64,000 nucleotides of DNA from Clostridiales bacterium CCNA10 (GTDB lineage Bacteria > Bacillota > Clostridia > Oscillospirales > Oscillospiraceae): positions 744,001 to 808,000 of the forward strand of contig AP018533.1 in NCBI GenBank assembly GCA_003573975.1, in the 5' to 3' direction. Numbering within the stretch: the first letter of the stretch is position 1; every line of letters starts with the position of its first letter. Below the pieces are notes generated by a model, which worked only from the letters and a program-made list of their open reading frames with translations, had not been told where the DNA came from and made no database searches. Positions 32,749 through 42,285 of the stretch are shown here, piece after piece. The position numbers were made by a program, and so were the translations under genes.

Positions 32749-34314
32749 TCAGCTGTTTTCCGGATCGTAGGGCTTGATTTTTCGCACCACGTCCAGGATG
32801 GTGCCGTCCCGGGCCTCCAGCACGGCGACCACCTGGTCCTCCCACTGCAAATCCTCCGGGCGGCCCACCAGGGAGTAGGCCTTCTCCTTCAGTGTCTCGA
32901 TGGGCACATGGGGGATGCCGGCCTGATCCAGGCAGGCGATCAGGTCAGGACGCAGGGGATTGACCGCGATGCCGTAGTCAGTGACCAGCACATCCACGCA
33001 GTCGCCGGGGGTGGTGACGGTGACCACGTGCTCGCACACGGTGGCCATCCGGCCGCGGGTCAGGGGGGTGACGATGATGCAGCACTTGCTGCCTGCCGCC
33101 GTGTCCGGGTGTCCGCCGGGCGCGCCCCGCAGGACGCCGTCCGAGCCGGTGAGCACGTTGACATTGAAGTCCGTGTCCACCTCCAGGGCGGCCAGCACCA
33201 CAAAGTCCAGCTTGTTGACAAACGCCCCCTTGTTGGCGGGATTGGCGTACTGGCTGGCGCTCATTTCAAAGTGGTTGGGGGTCTGGTGGATGGAGTTCAC
33301 CGCGTCCAGGTCAAAGTCCTGCACATCGATGACCTTGCCCACCTTGCCCTTTTTCAGCAGTTCCACCATGGGGCCGCAGATGCCGCCGATGGCCCAGCCC
33401 ATTTTGATGTTCCGCTCATCCATATACTGCTCCAGGAACAGGTTGGCGGCCAGGGAGGGGCCTCCCACGCCGGTCTGGAAGGAGAAGCCGTCCTTGAAAT
33501 AGGGGGTGGAGGCGATGACCTTGGCCACGTTCTCCGCCATCATCAGATCCCGGGGATTCTGGGAGATGCGGGCGGCGGCGGATGCGATCTTCTTGGGATT
33601 GCCGATGGAGTCCACCACCACCACGGCGTCCACGTCGATGGCCTCTACGCTGGCCGGGAAGTTGGGAAAGTCCACCAGGCAGTCGGTGACCACCACCACA
33701 TGGTCGGCGTACTTGGCGTCGGTCATGGCGTAGCCCAGGGAGCCGCAGTCGCTCTTGCCGCCCACGCCCCGGCAGTTGCCTACGCAGTCGCTGGTGGGGG
33801 CGGCCACGAAAGCGATGTCGATGTGGACCTCTCCGGCCTCAATGGCCCGGGGGCGTCCGCCGTGGCTGCGGATGACGGCGGGGGTCTTGAGCTTGCCCGC
33901 GGACACCACCTCGCCCATTCTGCCCCGGATGCCCGAGGTCTGGATGCCGACCACCTTGCCCTGCTCGATGTAGTCGGCGATGGGGTCGTGGGCGGAGCCC
34001 AGGCTGGTGGCCGCGATGGTCAAATCTTTCAGGCCCAGCTCCTCGATGGCGGCGGCCATCACCAGGTTGACCACATAGTCCCCGTCGCGCAGGTGGTGGT
34101 GGAAGGAGAAGGTCATGCCGCTCCGGGCGCCGCACTGGCGCAGGGCCTGCGCCAGACTGTCCACCAGCTTGCTCTCCTGGGGCTTTTCATACCGCCGGGT
34201 GCGGGGAGAGGCCTTCTGAATATATTTGCCGTCCATATAGTTTTTGCCCTGATAGACCTCCCGGCCTTCGGTCAGGAGGTAATCCGGGATCTCACGTCCT
34301 ACTGCGTTTTTCAT
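32749..34314 (-). CDS. citF: Citrate lyase alpha subunit
   Basis: A 521-aa acetyl-ACP:citrate ACP-transferase subunit. Family features include NAVGREIPDYL at the N-terminus, GMTFSFHHHLRDGDYVVNLV, GIQTSGIRGRMGEVVS, the glycine-rich FQTGVGGPSLA and LTGSDGVLRGAPGGHPDTA. It overlaps the end of citE by 4 nt (ATGA), as usual for the subunits of this complex. It acts in the cytoplasm on anaerobically imported citrate, giving acetate and oxaloacetate with CitE. Confidence 0.96.
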   Translation of the reverse strand: MKNAVGREIPDYLLTEGREVYQGKNYMDGKYIQKASPRTRRYEKPQESKLVDSLAQALRQCGARSGMTFSFHHHLRDGDYVVNLVMAAAIEELGLKDLTIAATSLGSAHDPIADYIEQGKVVGIQTSGIRGRMGEVVSAGKLKTPAVIRSHGGRPRAIEAGEVHIDIAFVAAPTSDCVGNCRGVGGKSDCGSLGYAMTDAKYADHVVVVTDCLVDFPNFPASVEAIDVDAVVVVDSIGNPKKIASAAARISQNPRDLMMAENVAKVIASTPYFKDGFSFQTGVGGPSLAANLFLEQYMDERNIKMGWAIGGICGPMVELLKKGKVGKVIDVQDFDLDAVNSIHQTPNHFEMSASQYANPANKGAFVNKLDFVVLAALEVDTDFNVNVLTGSDGVLRGAPGGHPDTAAGSKCCIIVTPLTRGRMATVCEHVVTVTTPGDCVDVLVTDYGIAVNPLRPDLIACLDQAGIPHVPIETLKEKAYSLVGRPEDLQWEDQVVAVLEARDGTILDVVRKIKPYDPENS

Positions 34315-35225
34315 ACCAAATCCCCCTCGTACATACCGCAGGCCCGGGCCAGCTTCAGGGTGCGCTCCGCCCCGGGAATGAATGCGATGTCGATCATCTT
34401 GCCGTCCACGGTGAACACGCCCACACCGGCGGCGGACTGCTCCCGGTAGGCCCGGATGATCTTCTCCGCCTGGCGGACCTCCTTCTCCGTGGGGGCGAAT
34501 ACCTGGTGGACGAAGCGGATCTGCTTGGGGTTGATGAGGCTCTTGCCGTCAAAGCCCATGGCCTTGTTTTGCAGGACCTCGGCCCGGAAGCCCTCCTCAT
34601 CGTCCAGGTTGGTGAACACCGTGTCAAAGCACTGGATCCCGGCGGCCCGGGCGGCCAGCAGCATCTGTCCACGGGCGGCCAGCATATCCACGCCGTCAGG
34701 CTGGGGCACGGTCTGCATACACTTGCGGAAGTCGCCGCCGGAGATGGCCACGCCGAACATCCGGTCCGAGGCCGCACAGATCTCATAGGCGTTCAAAATG
34801 CCCTTGGGGCTCTCCAGGGCGGCCATGAGCAGGGTGCGGCCCTGCTCCACGCCGAACTCCTCCTCGGCGGCCTCCACAGCGCGCTCCACGGTCAGCACGT
34901 CCCGGGCGCTCTCGCACTTGGCGATGCGGATGCCGTCGGCTCCGCCGGCCACGCACACCCGGACGTCCTCCTGCCAGTGGGGGGTGTCCAGGCCATTGAT
35001 GCGCACGATGACCTCGGTGTCGCCGTAGTCGATGGTCTTCAGAGCGTGGTACAGGGAGAAGCGGGCGGCGTCCTTCTGGTTCTCCGCCACCGCGTCCTCC
35101 AGGTCCAGCATAATGGAGTCGCAGCCGTAGATATAGGCGTCCTTGATCAGGCCCGGCTTCTGGGCATTCATAAACATCATGGTCCGGCGCAGCCGGAACC
35201 GTTCCGGTCTGGGACGAGGGATCAT
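34311..35225 (-). CDS. citE: Citrate lyase beta subunit
   Basis: A 304-aa HpcH/HpaI-type aldolase-fold protein. It has FRLRRTMMFMNAQKP at the N-terminus, DSIMLDLEDAV (acidic metal site), VIVRINGLDTPHWQEDV, GIRIAKCESA and LMAALESPKGILNAYEI. CitE cleaves citryl-ACP to acetyl-ACP and oxaloacetate. ATG 35225 overlaps the citD stop by 4 nt. The large unrelated open frame upstream to 35603 is only the shadow of citD in another phase. Confidence 0.96.
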   Translation of the reverse strand: MIPRPRPERFRLRRTMMFMNAQKPGLIKDAYIYGCDSIMLDLEDAVAENQKDAARFSLYHALKTIDYGDTEVIVRINGLDTPHWQEDVRVCVAGGADGIRIAKCESARDVLTVERAVEAAEEEFGVEQGRTLLMAALESPKGILNAYEICAASDRMFGVAISGGDFRKCMQTVPQPDGVDMLAARGQMLLAARAAGIQCFDTVFTNLDDEEGFRAEVLQNKAMGFDGKSLINPKQIRFVHQVFAPTEKEVRQAEKIIRAYREQSAAGVGVFTVDGKMIDIAFIPGAERTLKLARACGMYEGDLV

Positions 35226-35524
35226 CGCACCACACCTCCCCAGGGAATATTTTGGGCGGACTGCCCGCAGGAGCGGAACACCGCGCACTCCACACGGGCC
35301 TTCAGGGTGCAGTCCAGGGCCCCCTTGTCCACCACGGTCACCTGGGCGTCGGTGACGCCCAGCCGCTCCAGCGTCTCCAGCACCGTGGCCCGGATCTGGC
35401 GGCCGTACTGGTTCATCACGCTGCTGCTCAGCTCCAGCTGGACCCCGCCGGCCCCAGGCTCTACCGTCACCTGGGCGTCGCTGGATTCCAGAGTGCCTGC
35501 CACGGCAGCTTTTTGGATCTCCAT
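35222..35524 (-). CDS. citD: Citrate lyase acyl carrier (gamma) subunit
   Basis: A 100-aa acyl carrier protein; start 35524 follows AAAAGGAGGAGTTTAC. The motif AGTLESSDAQVTV near residue 12 contains the Ser that carries the phosphoribosyl-dephospho-CoA group. The rest (RATVLETLERLGV, VTVVDKGALDCTLKARVE) matches CitD. It is the first gene of the citDEFC-citXG operon. The 170-bp region upstream is AT-rich and includes the palindrome TTTTATATAAAA near 35610, a possible operator. Confidence 0.95.
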   Translation of the reverse strand: MEIQKAAVAGTLESSDAQVTVEPGAGGVQLELSSSVMNQYGRQIRATVLETLERLGVTDAQVTVVDKGALDCTLKARVECAVFRSCGQSAQNIPWGGVVR

Positions 35525-35650
35525 GTAAACTCCTCCTTTTGTCGATCGGCAGTATGCTTCTGATGAGAACCTTATCACAGGATTTAATATAGGTCAAATA
35601 CAATTTATTTTATATAAAACATAAGTAAAAAGTTATGAGATGAAAAGACG

Positions 35651-35683
35651 CCCCTGGAGAAGCACAGCCTGCTTCCCCAGGGG
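35651..35683 (-). terminator. Terminator downstream of the M20 amidohydrolase gene
   Basis: CCCCTGGAGAAGCA pairs with TGCTTCCCCAGGGG (one mismatch); on the minus strand it is followed by CGTCTTTT. Confidence 0.75.
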
Positions 35684-35695
35684 TAGGAGCGTTCG

Positions 35696-36865
35696 TTAGT
35701 TATGAACAGCCTGATTCTGATGGAACTCCTCCTGGATCGCGGCCAGCTTGGCCTCGTCCTCGATCAGGTCCAGGCCGGTTCCGGCCAGTACCTTGGCGGC
35801 CACCATGACCGCCTCGTGAGCCTCGTCGGTCTTGCCGGCATTGAGGAACTCGATGGAGTGGGAGGAGGTCCCGGCGGGGACCATAGCCACCCGGATGCAG
35901 CTGCCGGGCAGCTGGTACATCACGTTGCTGAAGTCGCTGGAGCCGGTCTTTTCCCGGGGAGGGCTGATGCGGGGGGCGCCCACCAGGCGGGCGTTCTCCA
36001 TCAGCAGGTCGTTGAGCTTCAGCACGGGGATCTTGTTGGCCAGACGGTCCCCCTCCTTGATGTCAAAGGTCACGTCGGACATCAGAGCCGCGCCCTGGAT
36101 GATCTTCAGGAAGCGCTCCACCACGCCGTCCAGCTTCTGCCGGGAGTAGGAACGCAGGGAAAAGACGCCCACGGCGGTGTCAGGCACCACGTTGACCGGG
36201 CCAGGGGACTGGGAGATGGTGTAGTGCATCCGGGTATCCTCGGGCACATGCTCCCGGAGGAACTCCACCGCCTGGAAGGCCAGGAGCAGGGCGTCCAGGG
36301 CGCTGCGGCCGGCCTCCGGCTTCAGGGCGGCATGGGACTTCTTTCCGTGGAAGGTGACGGTAAATTTGGACATGGCCATGGACTTGACATCTACGGTGGT
36401 GGTGGGGGAGCCGTGCATCATCAGAGCCACGTCGATGTCCTGGAAGCAGCCCTTTTCCAGCATCCGCAGCTTGCCGTGGGCGGTCTCCTCCGCGGGGGTG
36501 CCGTACACTACAACGGAGAAGGGGCGGTCTCCGGCACAGTCCTTCAGCGCCTTGGCGGCCCCAACGATGGCGGGACCCTGCATATGGTGGCCGCAGGCGT
36601 GGCCCAGGCCCTCCAGGGCGTCATATTCACACAGAAGACCGATGCGGGGGCCGCCCTGGCCGTTGCGGAACTCGGCCCGGAAGGCGGTCTCCACCCCGCC
36701 GGTGCCGGTCTCCACCTGGAAGCCGCTCTGGGTCAGGTAGTCGGTCAGTTTTTTCTGGGCGTGGAACTCCTGAAAGCCCAGCTCGGGGTCGTCGAAAATA
36801 CTGTCCGCCATAGCGGTCAGCGTGGTGCGCTGTGCTTCCACAGCTTGGAACAGATGCTCTTTCAA
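35696..36865 (-). CDS. M20-family metallopeptidase/amidohydrolase (M20D type)
   Basis: A 389-aa zinc hydrolase of the amidohydrolase/AbgB-like M20 branch. It shows IGLLCEYDALEGLGHACGHHMQGP near residue 75, GTPAEETAHGK, FHGKKSHAALKPEAGRSALDAL (dimerisation-domain His) and AMVPAGTSSHS. It removes an acyl, aminobenzoyl or similar group from an amino acid or peptide; the substrate is not evident. It is the second gene of a minus-strand operon after the YfcC-type permease (69 bp apart), suggesting uptake followed by hydrolysis. Confidence 0.88.
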   Translation of the reverse strand: MKEHLFQAVEAQRTTLTAMADSIFDDPELGFQEFHAQKKLTDYLTQSGFQVETGTGGVETAFRAEFRNGQGGPRIGLLCEYDALEGLGHACGHHMQGPAIVGAAKALKDCAGDRPFSVVVYGTPAEETAHGKLRMLEKGCFQDIDVALMMHGSPTTTVDVKSMAMSKFTVTFHGKKSHAALKPEAGRSALDALLLAFQAVEFLREHVPEDTRMHYTISQSPGPVNVVPDTAVGVFSLRSYSRQKLDGVVERFLKIIQGAALMSDVTFDIKEGDRLANKIPVLKLNDLLMENARLVGAPRISPPREKTGSSDFSNVMYQLPGSCIRVAMVPAGTSSHSIEFLNAGKTDEAHEAVMVAAKVLAGTGLDLIEDEAKLAAIQEEFHQNQAVHN

Positions 36866-36934
36866 AGGGATTCCTCCTTATAATAGTCCTCCGCCCCGGG
36901 GCGGGGCGGAGGGAGTTGGATGTGTGGAACAGGG

Positions 36935-38350
36935 TCAGGCCAGGTGGATGAACTGGGCAATGGCGACCAGGATACAGCCAATCAAGACCCAGACCAGGAA
37001 GATCTTTCCGATGAAGCGCATCCAGCGGTCATAAGGGATGTTGGCTGCACCGATCAGGCCCATCAGCGCGGTAGAGGTGGGGAAGATATAGTTGCCGAAG
37101 CCGTCGCCGAAGTTGAAGGCCAGGATGACGGTCTGACGGGTCATGCCAACCAGATCGGCCACAGGCAGGAGCAGGGGCATCATCACAGCGGCCTGCCCAG
37201 AGCCGGAAGCCATAAAGACGTTGAACACAGTGCAGATCAGGAACATAGCCGGAGCCTGCAGCACGGTGGGGACCAGATCCAGACCGCCGGCCAGCACATG
37301 GACAATGGTGTCCATGACGCCGCCGTCCGTCAGGATCAGGGCGATGGAACGGGCGGAGCCCACGATCATGACCGCGCCCAGCATAGTTTTGCTGCCGGCC
37401 ACGATGCCCTTGGCGATGTCAGAGAAGCTTTTGCCGGCCAGCAGGCCCACTACGATGCCCAGCCACAGGAACATGGCCGCGAATTCCGCCATATCCCAGT
37501 CCAGCTTCAATCCGCCATAGACAATGATGCTCAAGGTGATGACCAGGGCGGCCAGGATGGCGATCCGGCGTCCGGTCAGCTCGCCGAAGGAGGACAGGTC
37601 GGTGGTGGAAGCCTTCATCTCGCTTTGAAGATCCAGATCGTACATGGGGCTGAGCTGTGGATTTTTCTTGATCTTCATGGCGTAGCGGATGAGGAACAGG
37701 TTGGTGACAACCCAGAACACCACCAGGCAGATGGCGCGGTACCAGATCCCGGAGAAGGGGACCAGACCCGCGATCTCCTGGGCCAGCAGGGTGGTGCTGG
37801 TCTGCAGCGTGCCGGTCGAAAAGCCCACAGCGCCGCCCAGCAGAATGATGGACACACCCACCAGGGAGTCAAGCCCCAGGGCGAAGGACAGCATGACGGT
37901 GATGGGGACGAAGGGGATAAACAGGTTCACGCCCTGATTGGTGGCGATCAGAGTAAAGATCAGGGTGAGCATGGGGATGAAGATATAGAAGCGGTTGGAG
38001 AATTTCCGGGCCACCTTGGCGATGGACGCCTGGAGGGCGCCGCTCTCGGTAATCAGGTGGAATGCGCCGCCCGCGAACATCAGCATGAAAATCAGGTCAG
38101 CGGCGTCCATGAAGCCGTCGATGACATAGTTCATAATCTTCAGGGGGTTGACTGGCGTGTTTTCGACATAGTGGAAGCTCTCCGGATCGATCAGATTCCG
38201 TCCGGTGACTGCGTCCTCAAAACGCACATAGGCGCCGGACGGCACGACCCAGGTAAACAGGACCGCCGCAAAAATGATCATAAAAATAATGACCAGTGTA
38301 TGCGGCATTTTAAACGCTTTCTTTTTGGTCAGTTCTTTTGCCTCTCCCAT
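36935..38350 (-). CDS. YfcC-family membrane transporter
   Basis: A 471-aa permease with about 12 hydrophobic segments. ATG 38350 is chosen because AAGAGGAGGAACC precedes it; the open frame to 38524 is not used. Features include FKMPHTLVIIFMIIFAAVLFTWVVPSGAY at the N-terminus, TNQGVNLFIPFVP and the repeated MASGSGQAAVMMPLL with FGDGFGNYIFPTS, typical of the YfcC/DcuC-like carboxylate and peptide carriers. It is divergent from a LysR gene at 38575, the likely regulator. It probably imports the substrate of the M20 enzyme. Confidence 0.85.
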   Translation of the reverse strand: MGEAKELTKKKAFKMPHTLVIIFMIIFAAVLFTWVVPSGAYVRFEDAVTGRNLIDPESFHYVENTPVNPLKIMNYVIDGFMDAADLIFMLMFAGGAFHLITESGALQASIAKVARKFSNRFYIFIPMLTLIFTLIATNQGVNLFIPFVPITVMLSFALGLDSLVGVSIILLGGAVGFSTGTLQTSTTLLAQEIAGLVPFSGIWYRAICLVVFWVVTNLFLIRYAMKIKKNPQLSPMYDLDLQSEMKASTTDLSSFGELTGRRIAILAALVITLSIIVYGGLKLDWDMAEFAAMFLWLGIVVGLLAGKSFSDIAKGIVAGSKTMLGAVMIVGSARSIALILTDGGVMDTIVHVLAGGLDLVPTVLQAPAMFLICTVFNVFMASGSGQAAVMMPLLLPVADLVGMTRQTVILAFNFGDGFGNYIFPTSTALMGLIGAANIPYDRWMRFIGKIFLVWVLIGCILVAIAQFIHLA

Positions 38351-38574
38351 CAGTTGGTTCCTCCTCTTGTTTTGGATCGCCCGCAGCAGGGCCGGATGGC
38401 TGCTGCGGACCTCCCCGGTCAAGTATGCCCGCTCCGGCTGCAGCCTGGATCGGGAGCAGGGGGCTTGCCGGCTTGTCTGTGGTTTAGTATAATGGAGGAC
38501 AATGGGAAAGTAAAATTGAGGCATGTTAGAAATGATATAAGAAAAACTTATGGATACGCGAGGGGAGATGACCC

Positions 38575-39537
38575 ATGAATCTGAAGGAACAGCAGTATAT
38601 CGTGACCCTGGCCGGCTGCGGAAGCATGACCCAGGCGGCCAAAAAGCTGAACATCACACAGCCAGCCCTATCCTCCTATCTGGCCGGGGTGGAGAACAGC
38701 CTGGGCTATCCCCTGTTTGAGCGGACGGGAAAGGCGCTGCGCCCAACCTATTTGGGCGAGCTCTATCTGGAGAAGGCCAGAAAGATCCTGGCGCTGGGGG
38801 AGGAGTTCCAGCAGCAGCGGGAACAGGTCCTCCACGGCTATCAGGGCCGGATCCGGGTGGGGATCCCGATCCGCCGCTCGCCCCACCTGATCCCCTCCGC
38901 GCTGAAGATCTTCCGCAGCCGCTTCCCCAATGTGGAGGTGGTCGTTCAGGAGGGCAATCAGCGGGCCATGACTGAGATGCTTCGGGAGGATCAGCTGGAC
39001 CTGATGCTGTGCAACCTAGTCAACCAGGAGGGCGAGCTGGAGTATGAGCATCTCTGCTGGGATCCGGTGATCTTTTTGGTCCAGAGCGCACATCCCTGCT
39101 GCCGGTATGCCCGGTACCGGGATACATTTTACCATCCCTGGATCGATTTGCGGGAGTTTGAACAGGAAATTTTTATTTTGCAGCACCAGGGCCAAAGCCT
39201 GCGCCAGTACTCCGATCAGCTGCTGGAGGAGGCGGGACTGTCTCCCCAGCGGATCACCCAGATCCGGAACATCGAGACTGCGGCACAGATGGCTGCCAAT
39301 GGGCTGGGGGTGTCCTTCTGCCTCGAGAGCTATTTCCGGCATATGATGTTCATTCAGCCGCCCTACCGCTTCTCTGTAGGTGAACGCCAGCTGGCGGCTG
39401 ATTTCTCCGCTGCCTACCGGCGGGGCAGGCAGCTTCCGGAGTATACCGTGCAGTTCATACACCTGCTGAAAAACCTTATGGAGATGGAAGTGGGACGAAT
39501 GGTCGAAATGGATAAAAGTGTGAATAAAAATTTGTGA
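38575..39537 (+). CDS. LysR-family transcriptional regulator (first of tandem pair)
   Basis: A 320-aa regulator. The winged HTH is at residues 1-60 (GSMTQAAKKLNITQPALSSYLAGVENSLG) and the effector domain from about 92 (GRIRVGIPIRRSPHLIP). SD GAGGGGAGATGACCC precedes the ATG. It is divergent from the YfcC permease/M20 operon with a 224-bp shared intergenic region, the classic LysR arrangement. The effector is presumably the imported substrate or its product. Confidence 0.92.
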   Translation: MNLKEQQYIVTLAGCGSMTQAAKKLNITQPALSSYLAGVENSLGYPLFERTGKALRPTYLGELYLEKARKILALGEEFQQQREQVLHGYQGRIRVGIPIRRSPHLIPSALKIFRSRFPNVEVVVQEGNQRAMTEMLREDQLDLMLCNLVNQEGELEYEHLCWDPVIFLVQSAHPCCRYARYRDTFYHPWIDLREFEQEIFILQHQGQSLRQYSDQLLEEAGLSPQRITQIRNIETAAQMAANGLGVSFCLESYFRHMMFIQPPYRFSVGERQLAADFSAAYRRGRQLPEYTVQFIHLLKNLMEMEVGRMVEMDKSVNKNL

Positions 39538-39654
39538 GAAACAGAGAGGGGAATTGGGCGGATCTTGTATGCTGGGGCTGTGGTTGTGCGGTATGAATAA
39601 GAAAATGGCACGGCGGAGGCGGGAAATGGATAGATCGAACGGAGGCGGTCGGCG

Positions 39655-40530
39655 GTGAATGTGAGACAGGCGCTGTATATTCGAACCATTGCGGAGGAGA
39701 AGGGGGTGACCGCGGCAGCAAAAAAACTCCACATCTCCCAGCCCTCCCTGAGCCAGATGCTGCGCCAGATCGAGGAGGAGGCCGGCACGCCGCTGTTTGA
39801 GCGCGGGACCCAGGTGTTTCATCCCACTTACGCCGGCGAGCGCTATCTCCATGCAGCGGAGGTGATCCTGAACACCAATGAGATTTTGGAGAACGAGCTG
39901 CGGGAGATCCGTGGGGAGGAGCGGGGCAGGCTGCGTCTGGGGATCAGCGTACAGCGGTCCATCCAGCTGCTGCCAAAGGTCCTGCCGGAGTTTACCCGGC
40001 TGTATCCCAAGGTGGAGTTCCGCCTCCGTGAGGCGGGAAGCGCCCATCTGGAACAGATGGTCCAGAGCGGACAGGTGGATCTGGCCTTGGCCTCAGTGGA
40101 GCCGGCCAGTCCGCAGCTGGAGTACCGGCTGATCCACCGGGAGCGCATCGGGATCCTCACCGGGCCGGGCAGCCCTCTGGCACAGAGGGTCCCGTCCGGG
40201 TCCAGCATTCCCCTGTCCGAGGCCATGGACGCGCCCTTTGTGACGCTGCGGTCAGGACACAGCGCCCGGATCGTCCAGGAGCGTCTGTTCCGGGAGCAGG
40301 GTCTGCACCCACAGGTCTTTCTGGAGACGGACATCATGGAGGCGGCCCGGCAGATCGCGGTCCGGTGCGGCTATTATATAGTGTGCGCGGACAGCTATCT
40401 GCCCAACGGAGTGTGCTTTTATCCCCTGGAGGGCTATGAGAACCGCAGGCACTTTTACGCCTGCCTCCGAAAAGGGGAGCCCGTCGCCCACTATGTGGAC
40501 GCGCTGATCCGGATGGTGGGGGAGGTGTAG
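39655..40530 (+). CDS. LysR-family transcriptional regulator (second of tandem pair)
   Basis: A 291-aa regulator starting at GTG 39655 (SD GGAGGCGG). The HTH is at residues 1-60 (GVTAAAKKLHISQPSLSQMLRQIEEEAG), with the effector domain from GRLRLGISVQRSIQLLP. It resembles the preceding LysR gene in the HTH and at the start of the effector domain, so the two are tandem paralogues, but its effector pocket sequence diverges. Possible targets are the YfcC/M20 operon or the citrate lyase operon; nothing in the sequence decides. Confidence 0.9.
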   Translation: MNVRQALYIRTIAEEKGVTAAAKKLHISQPSLSQMLRQIEEEAGTPLFERGTQVFHPTYAGERYLHAAEVILNTNEILENELREIRGEERGRLRLGISVQRSIQLLPKVLPEFTRLYPKVEFRLREAGSAHLEQMVQSGQVDLALASVEPASPQLEYRLIHRERIGILTGPGSPLAQRVPSGSSIPLSEAMDAPFVTLRSGHSARIVQERLFREQGLHPQVFLETDIMEAARQIAVRCGYYIVCADSYLPNGVCFYPLEGYENRRHFYACLRKGEPVAHYVDALIRMVGEV

Positions 40531-40581
40531 ACTGGAGCGGGGGATCCCAAAACAAATTGCGGATTTGATGAGACTGCACCC

Positions 40582-40610
40582 TTGAGAAACAAGAAGGGCT
40601 ATGTTACAAT
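40582..40610 (+). promoter_or_regulatory. Promoter of ychF
   Basis: TTGAGA (40582-40587) and TACAAT (40605-40610) with a 17-bp spacer. The leader has a hairpin AGCCCAT/ATGGGCT at 40626-40647 before the ATG at 40749. Confidence 0.65.
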
Positions 40611-40748
40611 GTGGTTTACTGTATAAGCCCATGCCGAGAAATGGGCTGGGGGCTGGCAGACGGCGGAGCAGCAAGGCTTGGGTTGATTAAGCCCACTGAA
40701 TTGGCGGAAAGCCGGAAACCCTTGAAAATAAAGGAGATATAGGAAACT

Positions 40749-41837
40749 ATGAAATTAGGAATCGTGGGTCTGCCCAATGTGGGCAAGAGCACCCTGTTCA
40801 ACGCCATCACCAACGCCGGCGCGGAGAGCGCCAACTATCCCTTCTGCACCATCGACCCTAATGTGGGTATGGTGGCCGTCCCCGACCACCGGCTGGACAA
40901 GCTTGCTGAGATGTACCACCCGAAAAAAACCACTCCGGCGGTCATTGAGTTTGTGGATATTGCCGGTCTGGTGAAGGGAGCCAGCAGGGGCGAGGGCCTG
41001 GGCAACAAGTTTTTGGGCAACATCCGCATGACCGACGCCATCGTCCATGTGGTGCGCTGCTTTGACGATGACAACGTGATCCATGTGGAGGGCTCCACCG
41101 ATCCTGTCCGGGACATGGACACCATCGACCTGGAACTGGTCATGGCCGACCTGGAGATGGTGGAGCGCCGCATCGACAAGGCGAAGAAGGCCGCCAAGGG
41201 GGACAAGAAGTTCCTTCAGGAGGCCGCCGACTTTGAGGGACTGCGGGATTGGCTCAACGACGGAAAATCTGCCCGCTCCTATGAGGACGTGGACATCGCC
41301 GCGGAGTACCCGGACTGCGAACTGCTGTCCCTCAAGCCGGTGATCTACGCCGCCAATCTGGACGAGGATGGGTTCTCCAACCCGGAGAGTGTGTCCTACT
41401 ACTGTCAGGTGGAGCAGCGGGCCAAAGAGCAGGGCGCCCAGGTCATCCCTGTGTGCGCCAAGCTGGAGGCAGAGATCGCCGAGCTGGACGGCGAGGAGAA
41501 GAAGATGTTCCTGGACGATTTGGGAGTAGCCGAATCCGGTCTGGACCGGCTGGTGAAGGCCAGCTATACCCTGCTGGGCCTGATCTCCTACCTCACCTCC
41601 GGCGAGGACGAGTGCCGGGCCTGGACCATCAAAAAGGGGACCAAGGCCCCGCAGGCCGCCGGGAAGATCCACTCCGACTTTGAGCGGGGCTTTATCCGGG
41701 CCGAGGTGGTGTCCTATGAGGATCTGATGGCCTGCGGCACCATGGCCGCAGCCCGGGAAAAGGGCCTGATCCGCTCCGAGGGTAAGGAATATGTGGTCCA
41801 GGATGGCGATATTATCCTGTTCCGCTTCAATGTGTAA
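40749..41837 (+). CDS. ychF: Redox-regulated/ribosome-associated ATPase YchF (OLA1 family)
   Basis: A 362-aa universally conserved P-loop NTPase. G1 is GLPNVGKST (residues 7-15), G3 is DIAG (67-70) in [22 protein letters not shown], and the G4 region reads YAANLDE rather than NKxD, which explains the family's ATP preference. The C-terminal TGS-like domain begins about residue 278 and ends [29 protein letters not shown] is upstream. It acts on the ribosome and in stress responses. Single gene with its own promoter. Confidence 0.97.
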   Translation: MKLGIVGLPNVGKSTLFNAITNAGAESANYPFCTIDPNVGMVAVPDHRLDKLAEMYHPKKTTPAVIEFVDIAGLVKGASRGEGLGNKFLGNIRMTDAIVHVVRCFDDDNVIHVEGSTDPVRDMDTIDLELVMADLEMVERRIDKAKKAAKGDKKFLQEAADFEGLRDWLNDGKSARSYEDVDIAAEYPDCELLSLKPVIYAANLDEDGFSNPESVSYYCQVEQRAKEQGAQVIPVCAKLEAEIAELDGEEKKMFLDDLGVAESGLDRLVKASYTLLGLISYLTSGEDECRAWTIKKGTKAPQAAGKIHSDFERGFIRAEVVSYEDLMACGTMAAAREKGLIRSEGKEYVVQDGDIILFRFNV

Positions 41838-42023
41838 GGGGTTTGTTCCCTGTCGGTGAACGGAAAGTCATCCGCCTGGACCACATGGGAGCAAAGCGAC
41901 CCGCGCCTTTTGGCGCGTCAATTCCCCGCAGAGCGGATGTGGATAATCCCATAAAATGATTGTAATTTTAAATAAAATCATGTACACTATGGACAACCGA
42001 AGAAGATGAAGGAGGTTCCATCT

Positions 42024-42194
42024 ATGAAAGTTGCGCGTTTTGTGCTGAAGATCGTGGCCCTGTCTCTGGCGGCTGCGGCTGCGGTGTGTGCTGTGATCGC
42101 CTATTGGGATAAGTTGAGCGAGCTGGGGGGCTGTGCCAAGGCCCGGCTCCAGCAGAAGGCCTGCGCCTCGGAGTATGAGGATTACGAGGAGTAA
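42024..42194 (+). CDS. Small single-pass membrane protein, 56 aa
   Basis: Start 42024 is set by GAAGGAGGTTCCATCT. The N-terminal part, FVLKIVALSLAAAAAVCAVIA, is one transmembrane segment; the rest is a short soluble tail with two Cys and an acidic end (SEYEDYEE). I know small proteins of this form from related gut Clostridia but no function. A hairpin GACCCGCGCC/GGCGCGTC (41898-41920) in the gap after ychF probably ends that transcript. Confidence 0.6.
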   Translation: MKVARFVLKIVALSLAAAAAVCAVIAYWDKLSELGGCAKARLQQKACASEYEDYEE

Positions 42195-42217
42195 GACTGC
42201 GGAATGATGGTATGAAC

Positions 42218-42255
42218 GGCCCCCCGGTGCGGATCTGGATCCGCACCGGGGGGCC
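42218..42255. terminator. Bidirectional hairpin between the small gene and ldh
   Basis: GGCCCCCCGGTGCGGATC, loop TG and its exact complement give an 18-bp stem between convergent genes. Confidence 0.75.
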
Positions 42256-42285
42256 TGCACATTCTTCTGGAGGATCGGAGCCGGA

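Noticed and set aside
32908-34449. 513-codon plus-strand open frame opposite citF
   Set aside because: It is the antisense of a well-recognised citrate lyase gene, with His/Gly/Val-rich composition typical of shadows in GC-rich DNA.
36920-38578. 552-codon plus-strand open frame opposite the YfcC permease
   Set aside because: Antisense to a clear membrane transporter; Gln/His/Asp-rich composition and no family pattern.
42218-42255. Large palindrome as a regulatory site
   Set aside because: It sits between two convergent genes and is best explained as a shared terminator.
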